A DNA stretch of 64,000 nucleotides. Origin: Puccinia triticina. Its lineage: Eukaryota; Basidiomycota; Pucciniomycetes; Pucciniales; Pucciniaceae. Where the stretch lies: NCBI RefSeq assembly GCF_026914185.1, contig NC_070568.1, forward strand, positions 2,872,001 through 2,936,000. Reading direction: 5' to 3'. Position 1 is the first letter of the stretch; every line of letters begins with the position of its first letter. A program made the translations under genes and the position numbers. A model generated the notes under the pieces. The model ran no database searches. It saw nothing but the letters and a program-made list of their open reading frames with translations, and had not been told where the DNA came from. Shown here in pieces: positions 55,060-64,000 of the stretch.

Positions 55060-56139
55060 TTACATGGAATTCAAGAAGGATGACTCAATGTATGTGGATG
55101 GTATCACACAGCTGGAGGCCTCCCAAGCTTGACTGAAAAAATTCCATGTTAAACCCCCCTGGGGGCAATTTTCTTTGGAGACTATGCTTCTACCTTGAAT
55201 CCACGGGCCAATTCCACTTTTGCAAAATTTATTGTGGAAATAACGCACACCTGCCTGGGGCCTCTTGACCACTTGCGCTTCAAAATCCCTCTGTCCTTCA
55301 AAACCCCTCCCAAACACACTAATTAAAAACAACTCAAGGCCCAATCTGTGGATAAAGCCAACAGGTAGACCATTGGCTCCCCCAGCAGCTGTAGCCAGTT
55401 TGGAAGAAAAAAATCTCTTCCCAAACTTCAGCACCTCCTCCATTTCCTTATACTCAGAGTTAGACACCCAAGCGGATTCAAATTTTCTTCCCCAAGAATC
55501 AGGCTCCACATTGATTTTAATGGATAATATCCTTGAAGAAGATAAGCAAGAAAAGCCTAATTTTTCAAGTGAGTAACACCGCGGCAGCCGCCAATGACCA
55601 TTGGAATATCTATCAAATACAACAACCACCAAGGCTGAAACGCTGCACTGCGCTACAAAAAAGCGGTCTTTTAGTGCAGCCCAGCACAGCGGGGAACCGC
55701 TGCGCGGTCAGACCAAAAAGCGGTAGCGCAGCGCCAGTCCCGTTGCACTACCGCTGCAAATAGCGGGGCCCCTCTTTTTCCCCAACCCAAAAAGCGGTAG
55801 CGCAGCAGGCGGGGACGCTCCTTGCATCGCAGCGCAGCAGCCACCAAAACCGCTGCGCTTTTTGAAGCGCAGCGCTTTCACCCTTGCAACCACCCAATTG
55901 GAAAAAATGAACCTACCTTTCCCAATGGATGCCTTAACGCCGTTGGAGTTGAATTCCCAATGACCCCAAAAAAGCGGAGTACACTGCCTTCTCCCCTCCC
56001 TCCCATCCTCAAATTCACCAATTTCATGCAGGCCAGTTCTTATGGAACCATGCCAAAACAGGTCTACTGAATAGGATTTTACCAATCCTACCTGGACAAT
56101 TGTTGGAATATATGCTTCAAGCTCCATTTTAGGGGCCAA
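55060..56139 (-). pseudogene. Unrecognised long ORF interrupted by a MITE
   Basis: Two minus-strand frames, 56,139-55,708 and 55,632-55,060, share a phase. Skipping the MITE and one copy of its target duplication joins them without a stop (FSNWVV then VFDRYSNG), giving roughly 270 codons. The upstream part contains YIPTIVQVGLVKSYSVDLFW and HGSIRTGLHEIGEFEDGR; the downstream part WRLPRCYSLEKLGFSCLSS. A TGA (about 56,163) cuts the frame further upstream. I know no domain for it. The length and repeat setting suggest an ORF of a larger transposon. It is broken by the insertion and by the upstream stop. Confidence 0.5.
55630..55886. mobile_element. hAT-like MITE with CAAGG ends and GCGCAGCG arms
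   Basis: 257 bp with ends CAAGGCTGAAA / CAAGGGTGAAA, flanked by CAACCAC on both sides (55,623-55,629; 55,887-55,893; CAACCACC if the terminal C is counted). The arms carry AAGCGCAGCG words in both orientations. Element plus one duplication is 264 bases, a multiple of three. Confidence 0.82.
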
Positions 56140-56181
56140 GCCACATGATCTAATTTCCCAAAATCACCAGTAAGACCAACT

Positions 56182-56256
56182 GTGTGTTTAGCTCAGTGGG
56201 ATAAGAGCAGCTCTCATGAATGTAGAAGGTCGTGGGTTCAAATCCCACAACACACA
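56182..56256 (+). tRNA. tRNA-like gene, isotype unresolved
   Basis: The acceptor stem is a perfect 7-bp pair (GTGTGTT 56,182-56,188 with AACACAC 56,249-56,255, discriminator A). The D arm is GCTC/GAGC, the T arm GTGGG-TTCAAAT-CCCAC, with A box TAGCTCAGTGGG and B box GGTTCAAATCC. A TTTT terminator follows 6 bases later. The anticodon arm (56,211-56,225) does not form a normal 5-bp stem: C/G, T/A and T.G pairs only, with two mismatches, and position 33 is not T in the standard register. Possible readings include CAT and TGA. It is either a degenerate tRNA gene, the head of a tRNA-derived SINE, or a tRNA with an unusual anticodon arm. Confidence 0.55.
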
Positions 56257-56676
56257 ATTCTTTTCACCTGAGTAATTTCAACAACAATGAGTCCATATTT
56301 GTAATTCGCCACTGCCACCCCCTTCCCCCAACACTCTCCCATTTTGATTAAGCACTCAACAATCCTGAATTGCCTCTACTGTTTCATCCATCCCACCACC
56401 CCTCTCTTACGAAATTTTACCATGCACAGCCACCCCATCAATGTTATGATGTCCCCTTCCTCTTTTCCTACCTCTCCACCTTTAAATTTACCCCACAGTC
56501 CCTCCCATTGCTACCCTATTTTTACAGGGGGAGAGACTGTGAAGCCCCCATGAATTGTGGGTTTCCCAAGAACACACATCATAGATTAAGTAAGTGCCAG
56601 GCTTTATAATCCCTGCCTCCTCCTGCCTCTCTTAGCTTGGAAGAGAATATTGGACAACATTACTCTTCTCCCAAGC
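56257..56676. other. No gene recognised
   Basis: CT-rich DNA downstream of the tRNA-like gene with chance frames. ATTACTCTTCTCCCAAGCTA at 56,660 recurs at 57,242. Confidence 0.45.
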
Positions 56677-56679
56677 TAC

Positions 56680-56894
56680 ACCATGAAAAATCTGAGGGGA
56701 GTAGGTGGTAGGTGACGTGAAGCTAACTCCATCCTTAACTCCAACCATGCACTTTTGTAAAAGTGGTAGAACCCCCTGATGATGAAAAAGGGGCCATTGT
56801 TATTCAAGGGGAGTAGTGTTGGAGTACCACTGGAATTTCAGCATATTTTACTGAATGTCACCTGACACCTATTCACATCAATTTTTTCATGGTG
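56680..56894. mobile_element. CACCA-ended foldback MITE, copy 2
   Basis: 215 bp, ends CACCATGAAAAA and its inverse, 3-bp target duplication CTA (56,677-56,679; 56,895-56,897). It shares TGAATGTCACCTG, GGGGCCATTGTT and the overall plan with copy 1 at 20,929. Confidence 0.8.
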
Positions 56895-56957
56895 CTAGGT
56901 GAGGATTTCCCATTTCCTTCAATTACTCTCCTATTTTCATCTTATCCATCCTGATTT

Positions 56958-57203
56958 TACTGCAAGAAAAAGTTAAGCAACTTCAAGCAGTTGACATGTG
57001 AGAGCTACAAGCAAGCTTGTGGTATTACACAAGCCTTTGTCAAGGCTTACATTTGGCCAAGCTTCTATGCACTGTCACTGTGCATCATGCACAGTGACTG
57101 TGCAAGAAAATCTTATGTGTGTTTGGGCGGAGCTAGAACAGCAGTTCCACAGCTGTAAACCACATTTCAACTGCTAGCAGTTGCTTGACTTTTTCTTGCA
57201 GTG
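56958..57203. mobile_element. Foldback MITE, (C/T)ACTGCAAGAAAAAGT ends
   Basis: 246 bp. The left end TACTGCAAGAAAAAGT and the inverted right end CACTGCAAGAAAAAGT pair, and the pairing continues (AAGCAACT...AGCAGTTGA). Flanking triplets TTT and GTT do not match exactly. The plan resembles the 112-bp CACTG hairpin at 52,496. Confidence 0.7.
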
Positions 57204-57534
57204 GTTGCATATAATAATCCTGAGTGAAGATTGGGCAAAATTACTCTTCTCCCAAGCTAACTATGAAATACATACCCAAGTACTATAATTTGTGTCCCCC
57301 AACCCACCCCGAGTGAAGAGATCTTTGGATCTCTTACAGACAGATGTATGTTTATGCCTACCTCATCCTTATATGCAGGGTCCATATACAGCAGCCAGCT
57401 AAGCTCAATCAGCCACTCTTCATTATTGTTTCATAATTCTGATTCTAGAATTGAGCAATTTTAGTGATTCTGTCAGCCGCCTGCGCGTACATACTGCACA
57501 GAGACTGACAATAAGCAGGCCGCTGCAAAGGACA
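57204..57534. other. No gene recognised
   Basis: Short AT-rich flank between two elements; a repeated ATTACTCTTCTCCCAAGCTA word is the only notable feature. Confidence 0.5.
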
Positions 57535-57543
57535 GTGGCACAC

Positions 57544-58210
57544 CTAACTTAACAAAGTCCCTCCTCTGCGGGGCTGAGTGGGGAGCAGAGTGCCGCCGAC
57601 CGCAGGGAGGGACTTTGACCCAAAGCGGGGGTGCTCGCCTGAGACCATCAGGCTAAATCCTGGTTCAACTTTGAGACCCTGTAGCTCGCTTGTTGTGCAA
57701 GCTACATATGAGGTCCCGAGCATTGACAGATGCACCTGCACCTCATCTTCCTTCCGGTCAGCTCAGATTTTCAAAGGAGAAAGTAGAACAGACAAGCCAA
57801 GCCAAAATAAGAGAAACAAAAACTTGAACCGCACAGACCTGCGGGGCCAGGCACCGCCTGAGCAGACCGCGCCGTCTTGAGTCTGGGTGGGCTTTTCAAA
57901 AATTTATTGAGAAAAACTCAGAAAATGTGATGATGATGTGATAAGCTCAAAAAATCAACAAAGTGTAAAGCAGCTTAAGTTCCAATAATGGGGGGGGGGC
58001 AGAGTTGAAGCTGCAGGCTACAAAATTTAAAGAGTGATTTTCCATCACTTTTTGGTGGGTGGTCTCCCACCCAAACAGTGTCCCTGCCTGCGGGAGGGGT
58101 GGCTTTGCCACCAGCCAAACTTAAGCTCCACTCAAATGAGTTACCCCCCGGACCACCACCTGAACTCCAAACTCCGACCTCCCGCATGGGGAGGGACTTT
58201 GATAAGTTAG
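57544..58210. mobile_element. MULE-like element with end hairpins, copy 2
   Basis: 667 bp with ends CTAACTTAACAAAGTCCC / CTAACTTATCAAAGTCCC and an exact 9-bp target duplication GTGGCACAC (57,535-57,543; 58,211-58,219). The left hairpin runs 57,558-57,615 between AAGTCCCTCC and GGAGGGACTT; a matching GGAGGGACTT closes the right side at 58,190-58,200. The interior (57,640-58,020) has no known domain. Confidence 0.88.
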
Positions 58211-58329
58211 GTGGCACACACACTGAGGGAATGTCAGGCCTTTGTTTCTGACTAGGATGTGTTTTTCCCCAGGTTGCCAACCTCAAGTGAGCACACATCC
58301 TCCGTGCTCCCAGGGGATGGATGTTCCAC

Positions 58330-59745
58330 CAGCTGTGTTGAGTTGTCTGTTAGTCTGCTACCATGATGTATCACCACAGTATGGAGGGCTGTTGGATTGA
58401 CCCATGAGCACTACCAACCAACCACCCAGCTGGCAGCCAGAAGCAACTGACTATTGCTACCATGTAGAGACTGTAAAATGAAGATGTGTCTGGTGAGAGT
58501 TGAACTCACGACCTCAGCTATGCTGAGACACATACTAGAGTGCTGCCTTTACCAACCACCACCCGCAAATGGGTGTGGTTTTCTCTGCAGCCACACCCAG
58601 TGGTTTTCCTGCAGGTATTGCGCGGCCCCCCAAAAACTTGTGCAGCCCCCAGACCCCTTAGCTGCATATCATTTGGGGTGCTTGTGGGGCCAACCGTTCA
58701 TCGAGGTGTATTATACCTCAATGAAAATCTGAACGGTCATTGAGGTATGGATACATCTTGATGACTGGCAAGCTGGCTGGTCATTGAGGTACACAGGTCC
58801 TTGATGACCAGAGCTGATCATCAAGGCATACACCTTGATGACCGGAGCCAGGCAGACATCTGGATACCACACCTCAATGACCAGAGCCAGCCGGTCATCT
58901 GGATACCACACCTTGATGACCGGAGCCAGCCAGTCATCTGGATACCACACCTCAATGACCGTCTCAATTGAACCATCATTGAGGTGTATGCGTTGATGAC
59001 TGTCTCAATTGAACGGTCATCAACGTGTATGTGTTGATGACCAGTCAGCTCCGGTCATTGAGGTATACATACACCACAATGACCGGCCAGCTGGCTGGCC
59101 CTTGAGGTACATAGGTACCTTGATGACTGGAGCCAACCGGTCTTCAACGCATACACCTCAATGACCTTTCAATTGAGACGGTCATTGAGAACAGTCATCT
59201 GGATGACCGGAGTCAACCGGTAATCAAGGCATACACCTTGATGACCTTTCAATTGAGATGGTCATTGAGGTATACAGATGCCTGGCCAGCCCTATTCATC
59301 AAGGTTCATGCCTTGATGATCGGTCGGCTCCAGTCATCAAGGACCTATGTACCTCCAGCTTGCCGGTCATCAAGATCTATGCCTTGATGACCGGTTTGCT
59401 CCGGTCATTGAGGTGTTAGCCTTCATGACCAGTTGGCTCCGTCATTGAGGTGTATGCTGTATGCCTTGATGACCAGTCGGCCCCACAAGCACCCTGAATG
59501 ATATGCAGTTAAGGGGTGCGGGGGCCACACAAGTTTTTGGGGGGCCGTGTGAGTTCCGCAGGAGAACCACTGGGTGTGGCTGCGGAGAAAACCACACCCA
59601 TTTGCGAGTGGTGAACTAGGCTAAAGACGCTTGTGGCTGCCAGCTGGGTGGTTGGTTGGTAGTGCTCATGGTTCAATCCAACAGCCCTCCACACTGTGGT
59701 GATACATTGTGGTAGCAGACTAACAGACAACTCAACAAGCTGTTT
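58330..59745. repeat. 1.4-kb inverted repeat enclosing a hairpin array
   Basis: The left arm (about 58,330-58,695) and the right arm (about 59,475-59,745) are inverted copies, e.g. GTTGAGTTGTCTGTTAGTCT against its inverse near 59,715-59,735, and CCCACAAGCACCC near 58,690 and 59,485. The left arm has an extra insert of about 115 bp holding a tRNA-like sequence. The centre (58,700-59,475) has some twenty copies of a short motif GGTCATTGAGGTAT or its inverse CCTTGATGACCGG, often facing each other around GGAGCCAGCCGG, so it can fold into many short stems. No frame of note; target duplication not found. Confidence 0.8.
58486..58560 (-). other. tRNA-like remnant in the inverted-repeat arm
   Basis: On the minus strand there is an A-box-like TGGTAAAGGCAGC (58,542-58,554) and a B box within a perfect T arm GTGAG-TTCAACT-CTCAC (58,493-58,509). 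A CTCAG/CTGAG stem lies between. The acceptor stem does not close. It is absent from the other arm, so it was inserted in the left arm or lost from the right, as expected of a SINE head or tRNA pseudogene. Confidence 0.45.
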
Positions 59746-60189
59746 GATGAACAGTAGACCACAGGCCAACCAGCTAAAGCTGGGTTATAAAGTACAAGGG
59801 AACTCTGCACAAAGGAAGTTCCCTCAGATAATACACCTACCACGTCCGCTTTTATTTCTGTATACTGATGTACACCAATTGTGATCCACCTTTCCCTTTT
59901 CCTCTTTTCCCTCAACTTTCTTGGCTACTCGCCCGCTCCTGCTTGTAAGTCTTCATCTCCTTTTCCATCTTACAGTCCTATTTAGGACCCATCAGAGAGT
60001 CTACAGTTAGACTCCAGGTTGTATACGCTCAACCAGCCCCTTCAGAAGAAGGCGCGGCTTCCCTCCTTGCGCCTACGCGGCTGAGTTGAGCTTCAGCCCG
60101 GTAGTTGTGACAGCTGAGAACAGCTGAAACCTTAGTTATTCCTGAGGTTTATATTCATGGTGGCGTCACTTTAGAGACTTGCCCTGACA

Positions 60190-61007
60190 GATTCTACCTC
60201 AGAGCACCAACTACTACCAGCCGCAGTTTAAGATGGTGCTGGGCCCAGCGGCCAGTGTTTTTGTTTTTTGCTACCAAATGGCTTAATTGGTGGCATCCTG
60301 CAAGCAACTGCACCTGCAGGTCTGAATATGATGTGTCCAACCTTGATCTTGGATGCACATAGGTTGGCAAATCCAGAAGGAATTTCCACTGGAAATTCCT
60401 CCCCAAGAAGCCAAGCTTTCTTGGTATGGCTGTAATTTTCATTTTTGGTGGATGACTCAAAAATGCTGTGCCCCAAAATGGGGCCCGTCTTGGTGTTGGG
60501 TGCCGTGGCTGGTTGAGAACCGGTCCCCGCAACTTAAATGAGTTTTGGGAGTTGTTTTCCCAATTTTTGGGAGTTGTGTTTCCAAGCCTCTTGTAATATT
60601 GGCAAAAATGTGGTCCCTGCAACCGCCACAGGACGTCTTGTTGATTTTGCAAGGTGTTTTCCCAATTTTGCGCATCATTTGACGAGGATGGCTTCCTGTC
60701 GAGTCTGGGAGCCTCCCAGATCTCAATTTACACCACCAAACTCTTAATTTGTAGACAAAAGGGAAATGTTTTCCTAAGCCTGTAGTTTACTATCATGTGT
60801 GCAGTTTGTTGTTTTGGTAGATGTCGTAATTTAGGAGTTAGAAGGGCTTCTAGAGCTCTCTAAATGCCGACGGGAAGTCAGATCTTGATGGGTGTTGAGG
60901 CAGTTGGGGGTTCGGTTATTTAAGGTTGTAGTACTGCTTGTTTGAACCGCATCGATCGCCGTCGGTTGGTTTTCCGGAGCACAGAATTAAGGATGTGAAC
61001 AATTTGT
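60190..61007. other. No gene recognised upstream of the copia remnant
   Basis: 60,194-60,726 has overlapping minus frames with no known domain and short internal repeats of GTTTTCCCAATTTT(G). 60,890-61,000 could be part of a copia LTR or leader (TGTTGAGGCAGTTGG at 60,893), but no partner LTR was found downstream. Confidence 0.4.
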
Positions 61008-62582
61008 TTGAGAACAAACGTTCATGTTTCAGTTACTACCGCGGCTCCGCAATGCCACGTCCCCCAGGCTTCGATCACCCTGGCACTTCCTGACCGATGG
61101 GATCCGAGCCAACCATGTGAGTGGTATGTAGTCTACATAGTCTACCATTATCAGAAAATACTGACGCTTTTCTTCAAGCAGTTCGTCACTTGGAGCAGCA
61201 GTAGGCAATCCGAATCTGAAGAGGCGAATGATAAGCTCGTCAATGGAAATACGCCGTTAGATACGTCTGGCGAACCTTTGGCCCCAGACGACCAGCAAGA
61301 CAATGGTTGTGCTACAACCGGCCGATTAGTCACGTTGAGGACGTTTCTTGTACACGCCTTGAAGCTTCAGTCTCCCATTGTTCAGCTCGACCTCAAGAGT
61401 GCCTTCCATCATTTACTACCTCGGGATTCATCGGAACGACCTGGAGACACGCATGCAGACTCGTCAGACTCCCCATCAGCAGCTATCAAATGGACCCCTA
61501 CCAGTCGATGCAAGGCTGTCGCGACGTGGCTTGAGGACCATCGACTCAAACGATCGAGGTCCGACCCATGCTTACTTCTTGGACCTCAGTTTCACGTTTT
61601 TTTCTTGAGCGACAGTATATTAGTTATTGGTGATATCAAGAGCTTCAAATCGCAAATCCTCTGCCCACGCTTCTCGAGCATTCCAAACCTGCATGAAGTC
61701 GATACAATCCTAGGAATCCAAATCAGAAGAAGAGAGGATCAGAACAGTCTTTATCTATCCCAGCCACGACAAATCAGCAAAGCTCTCAGCGAATTGAAGA
61801 TCTTGAATGAGGATGCACAAGATATACCTACGCCACTGACGCCTAAGTTTCATCTAGTCGAGGCTAGCGATGAAGAGCATGAAAAATTTCTGGAGAAAGG
61901 ATTGAATTATCGACAAAGTGTGGGGCTCCTCAACCACATTGCAAGCAACACAAGACCCGACGTTTCCTACGCGAGCTCAAGTCTCTCTCAGTTTACCGAG
62001 AAGCCGGGGATGTGCCACTGGAAGGAGCTTGAGCGGTGCTGGAAATACTTGAAGGCCACTGAGGAGAAGGCACTCGAGTTCAAGATCAACGAGACCGCGT
62101 TCGATCTCGAGGTCTGGAGCGATGCCAACTGGGCGGGCGACCCGACCAGCCGGAAGTCTCAGTCGGGATATCTGGCCTGTCTCCATGGATCGTGCATCAG
62201 CTGGAACTCGGCTCGCCAAATGACCGTCAGTCTGTCATCGACTGAGTCAGAGATGCGAGCGCTGGTCGAAGCCACACAGGAGCTCATCTGGCTGCAACAG
62301 CTGATAGCCGAACTAAACACGCTATGTCCCGAGAACACCAGGAAGACGACTCATATGAACTATATCGACAACAACGCCCTGGCTTGTCTACTCGCAAACT
62401 CCACATTTCATTCCAGAACTAAACATATCGACGTCCATACTAAATGGCTGAGAGAACATGTCCAATGCAAAACCCTCTCTTACCAATGGATTCCTACTAA
62501 AAGCATGTTGGCCGATTGTCTCACAAAACCGGCTCCCAAATCCTCTTACTCACTGCTGTGCTCCAAGGTTTCCCTTATCTAG
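61008..62582 (+). pseudogene. Ty1/copia RT and RNase H remnant, 524-codon frame
   Basis: The frame lacks gag, protease and integrase. Residues 1-105 resemble nothing known. RT-like sequence starts at about 107 (LVTLRTFLVHAL, VQLDLKSAFHHLLP), then a large part is scrambled by shifts (145-175), and it resumes at LKRSRSDPCLLL. The catalytic YVDD block is FLSDSILVIGD (residues 199-209), so the Asp pair is lost. Copia-type connection follows (LGIQIRRRE, RPDVSYASSSLSQF). RNase H (about 366-505) keeps D372 (SDANWAGD), E415 (STESE), D454 (IDNNA) and D503 (ADCLTK). Reverse transcription is impossible with this RT; RNase H might still fold. No LTRs or splice sites are clear. It is a relic, unless the long open frame reflects some retained use. 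Confidence 0.82.
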
Positions 62583-63614
62583 CTGCGCTTTCTCTCCGCC
62601 TACAATCCCCAACACCGTTTTTCAATGTCTCTTTGGATCACCCAATTCATCACATCAATCATTCAAGAATATCTGTTCCTATGATCACATGATTTGAGGA
62701 AAACCATCTAAGGTGATCATGAACAATTTTCACCTGAATAGCCTGGGAAGTTTGGAAGGCAGACAGAGTTGCCTGGTTTATTGGCTCTGAACAGTCTTTT
62801 TGGCGATGCGAAATCTTCATTGAAAGAAGATGGGCTATGGCTGGGGTGCCCTGAGTATAACGCTGTAACACAGGCATCAAAAACTATACGAGCACGTCAT
62901 ACATCGGCCGTCTCTTAGGCCGCGGTAGGCTTTCCAAGTTGGAATGAATTGGCGTCTGGTACATCAAGGGTTGTCCTCTGCGCTCATGAACACTGATTCT
63001 TTGGGCAGCACAGCAAGTGTCGCCGCGCTGCGCTACACTACTTTTTAGAGGGTCTTGCCGCCCAGTGCAGTGTAACACCTTGTTGTTTTAGTGTAGCGGC
63101 ACTCACACTACAAAATCAATCTATGATTCTGGGGCTGCCAAATTGAACATTATTATTGGACAAAAAGTGTAATGTAGTGACTTGGTATTGGAAGAGCAGG
63201 ATTAAACCATGTTTAAAACAAAGGCACAAAGTGAATAATTTATTGATACTTGTAAGTTGTTGGATGCTGCTCACAGTGGTGGAATTGCTAGACCAAACAG
63301 CTCTCCAGTTTGGGGGCGCTGAGCAGGAGGCCACAGTGATTGATTTTCTAGATTGTTGTTTTTTCATTCTTTCCATTTCAAAAAACACAATTCTAATACT
63401 TATTGAAGCAGAAAATTTTTACAAGGGAACTCAGTCAAGATATAGAAGGAAATTTGAATTGAAATAGCTTCAGGAAGGGTGTTTTCAACTGCTGATCTTG
63501 AATCCAGATGGACTTGGGAGGGGATGTGAAGTATGACACAATAGAGAATATGACAGAAAAAGTAGGAAAGCTACAGAGTGACCTTTACCATGAATCAATC
63601 CCAGAAAAAAGCAC
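62583..63614. other. No gene; one small palindromic element
   Basis: AT-rich apart from 63,022-63,100, where GCGCTACACTA and TAGTGTAGCGGC face each other, resembling the arms of the GCGCAGCG elements. 63,110-63,600 is AT-rich with no recognised gene. Confidence 0.45.
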
Positions 63615-64000
63615 TCAAATACGGTGACATAGCAATATTGACAAGGTAATCATCACCATAGAAAGATATAGGAAAAAGAATGAAGGCTGATGCTTGAAGA
63701 AAAGAAGATGAAATGGATCAAAGACACTTGAATATATTGCTGAAGTAATTGAGAAAGATAGGTTGAATAACTTTTGCTCAGGATCACTAACTAAGAACTC
63801 AAATTCCTGTTTTAATTTAGGTAAATCTTCAATGAACTTGTTCAGCTGATTCATAATATCATTGTACATTATGAATTTTGAATACTCTTCTAACCTGTTG
63901 CTTTGTTCATTTTTCAACTTTTCATAAGCGCCAAGGTTTTCCAACATCTTGTTCCAAAGGACCATTCCTATTTGTTTGCGGCTATTTGCTGGTGCCTCAT
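63615..64000 (-). CDS. Partial ORF running off the window, unrecognised
   Basis: The minus frame is open from the window edge to 63,615 (about 128 codons). It reads EAPANSRKQIGMVLWNKMLE, then a charged helical stretch (SNRLEEYSKFIMYNDIMNQL, KLKQEFEFLVSDPE). The last 40 codons become hydrophobic and aromatic and are probably intron read-through; a GT donor after DPEQKLFNLSF is likely but not fixed. Its style (AT-rich, charged, few Cys) resembles exons of the secreted-protein gene at 28.3-30.6 kb. No domain recognised. Confidence 0.45.
   Translation of the reverse strand, partial: EAPANSRKQIGMVLWNKMLENLGAYEKLKNEQSNRLEEYSKFIMYNDIMNQLNKFIEDLPKLKQEFEFLVSDPEQKLFNLSFSITSAIYSSVFDPFHLLFFKHQPSFFFLYLSMVMITLSILLCHRI

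Larger units (their letters stand above)
58232..60189 (+). repeat. LTR of the TGTCAG family, enlarged by an inverted repeat
   Basis: The 3' part (59,760-60,189) matches the LTR at 27,112-27,830: TTATAAAG in the place of its TATA box, AGTTCCCTCAGATAATAC, CGCGGCTTCCCTCC, CACTTTAGAGACTTGCCCTGACA. A TGTCAGGCC at 58,232 could be its 5' end, but flanks (GGGAA and GATTC) do not match. The 1.4-kb inverted repeat 58,330-59,745 occupies the U3 position, either inserted there or part of this subfamily. Confidence 0.55.

Noticed and set aside
63300..63470. 103-codon plus frame at 63,156-63,467 as a gene
   Set aside because: AT-rich, no start context, no domain, and the opposite strand is equally open.

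Overview
The window looks like a repeat-rich nuclear region of a rust fungus (Basidiomycota, Pucciniales, most likely Puccinia-like). The clues are short GT-AG introns of about 65-100 bases, transposase families common in rusts (hAT with a BED finger, KDZ with its CxC1 cysteine cluster, MULE with a SWIM finger, chromodomain Ty3/gypsy, Ty1/copia), many small inverted-repeat elements and an AT-rich multi-exon gene for a secreted protein. There is no operon, phage or CRISPR structure. Organism assignment is inference from this content.

Layout. 1-1,070: decayed hAT transposase. 2,890-3,847: hAT-type element built of short hairpins. 4,347-4,675: fragment of a 2-methylcitrate dehydratase gene. 6,531-15,184: a KDZ transposase gene (+) broken twice, by a complete chromodomain Ty3/gypsy element (6,541-13,694, LTRs and 5-bp target duplication intact) and by a 364-bp hAT MITE (13,854-14,217). 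15,803-17,150: a minus-strand host-type gene with internal protein repeats. 18,904-20,190: a MULE-like element just in front of a short secreted-peptide-like ORF. 23,738-26,592: hAT and MULE transposase fragments. 26,782-27,855: a solo LTR carrying another solo LTR. 28,308-30,566: an intact five-exon gene for a 597-residue secreted protein, the best host gene here. 32,302-36,267: a CACTG MITE split by a 3.7-kb Helitron. 36,850-38,530: unrecognised spliced membrane-type ORFs. 43,725-49,447: nested MITEs, a hAT C-terminal fragment and MULE-like and hAT MITE copies. 49,448-53,096: a Harbinger MITE split by a second Helitron. 54,401-60,189: solo LTR, an ORF interrupted by a MITE, a tRNA-like gene, more MITEs and a 1.4-kb inverted repeat filled with hairpins. 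61,008-62,582: Ty1/copia remnant. 63,615-64,000: partial ORF running off the edge.

Main message. Many insertions can be timed against each other because both ends and the target duplications survive. Where copies or family motifs can be compared, most informative damage is CpG transition, often TCG to TTG (or CGA to CAA on the other strand): all LTR-LTR substitutions in the Ty3 element, several in-frame TGA stops, and two catalytic Asp to Asn changes in unrelated transposons. This fits CpG methylation decay or a RIP-like process. Few genes here look functional: the five-exon secreted-protein gene, the 15.8-17.2 kb gene and perhaps the 36.8-38.5 kb locus.
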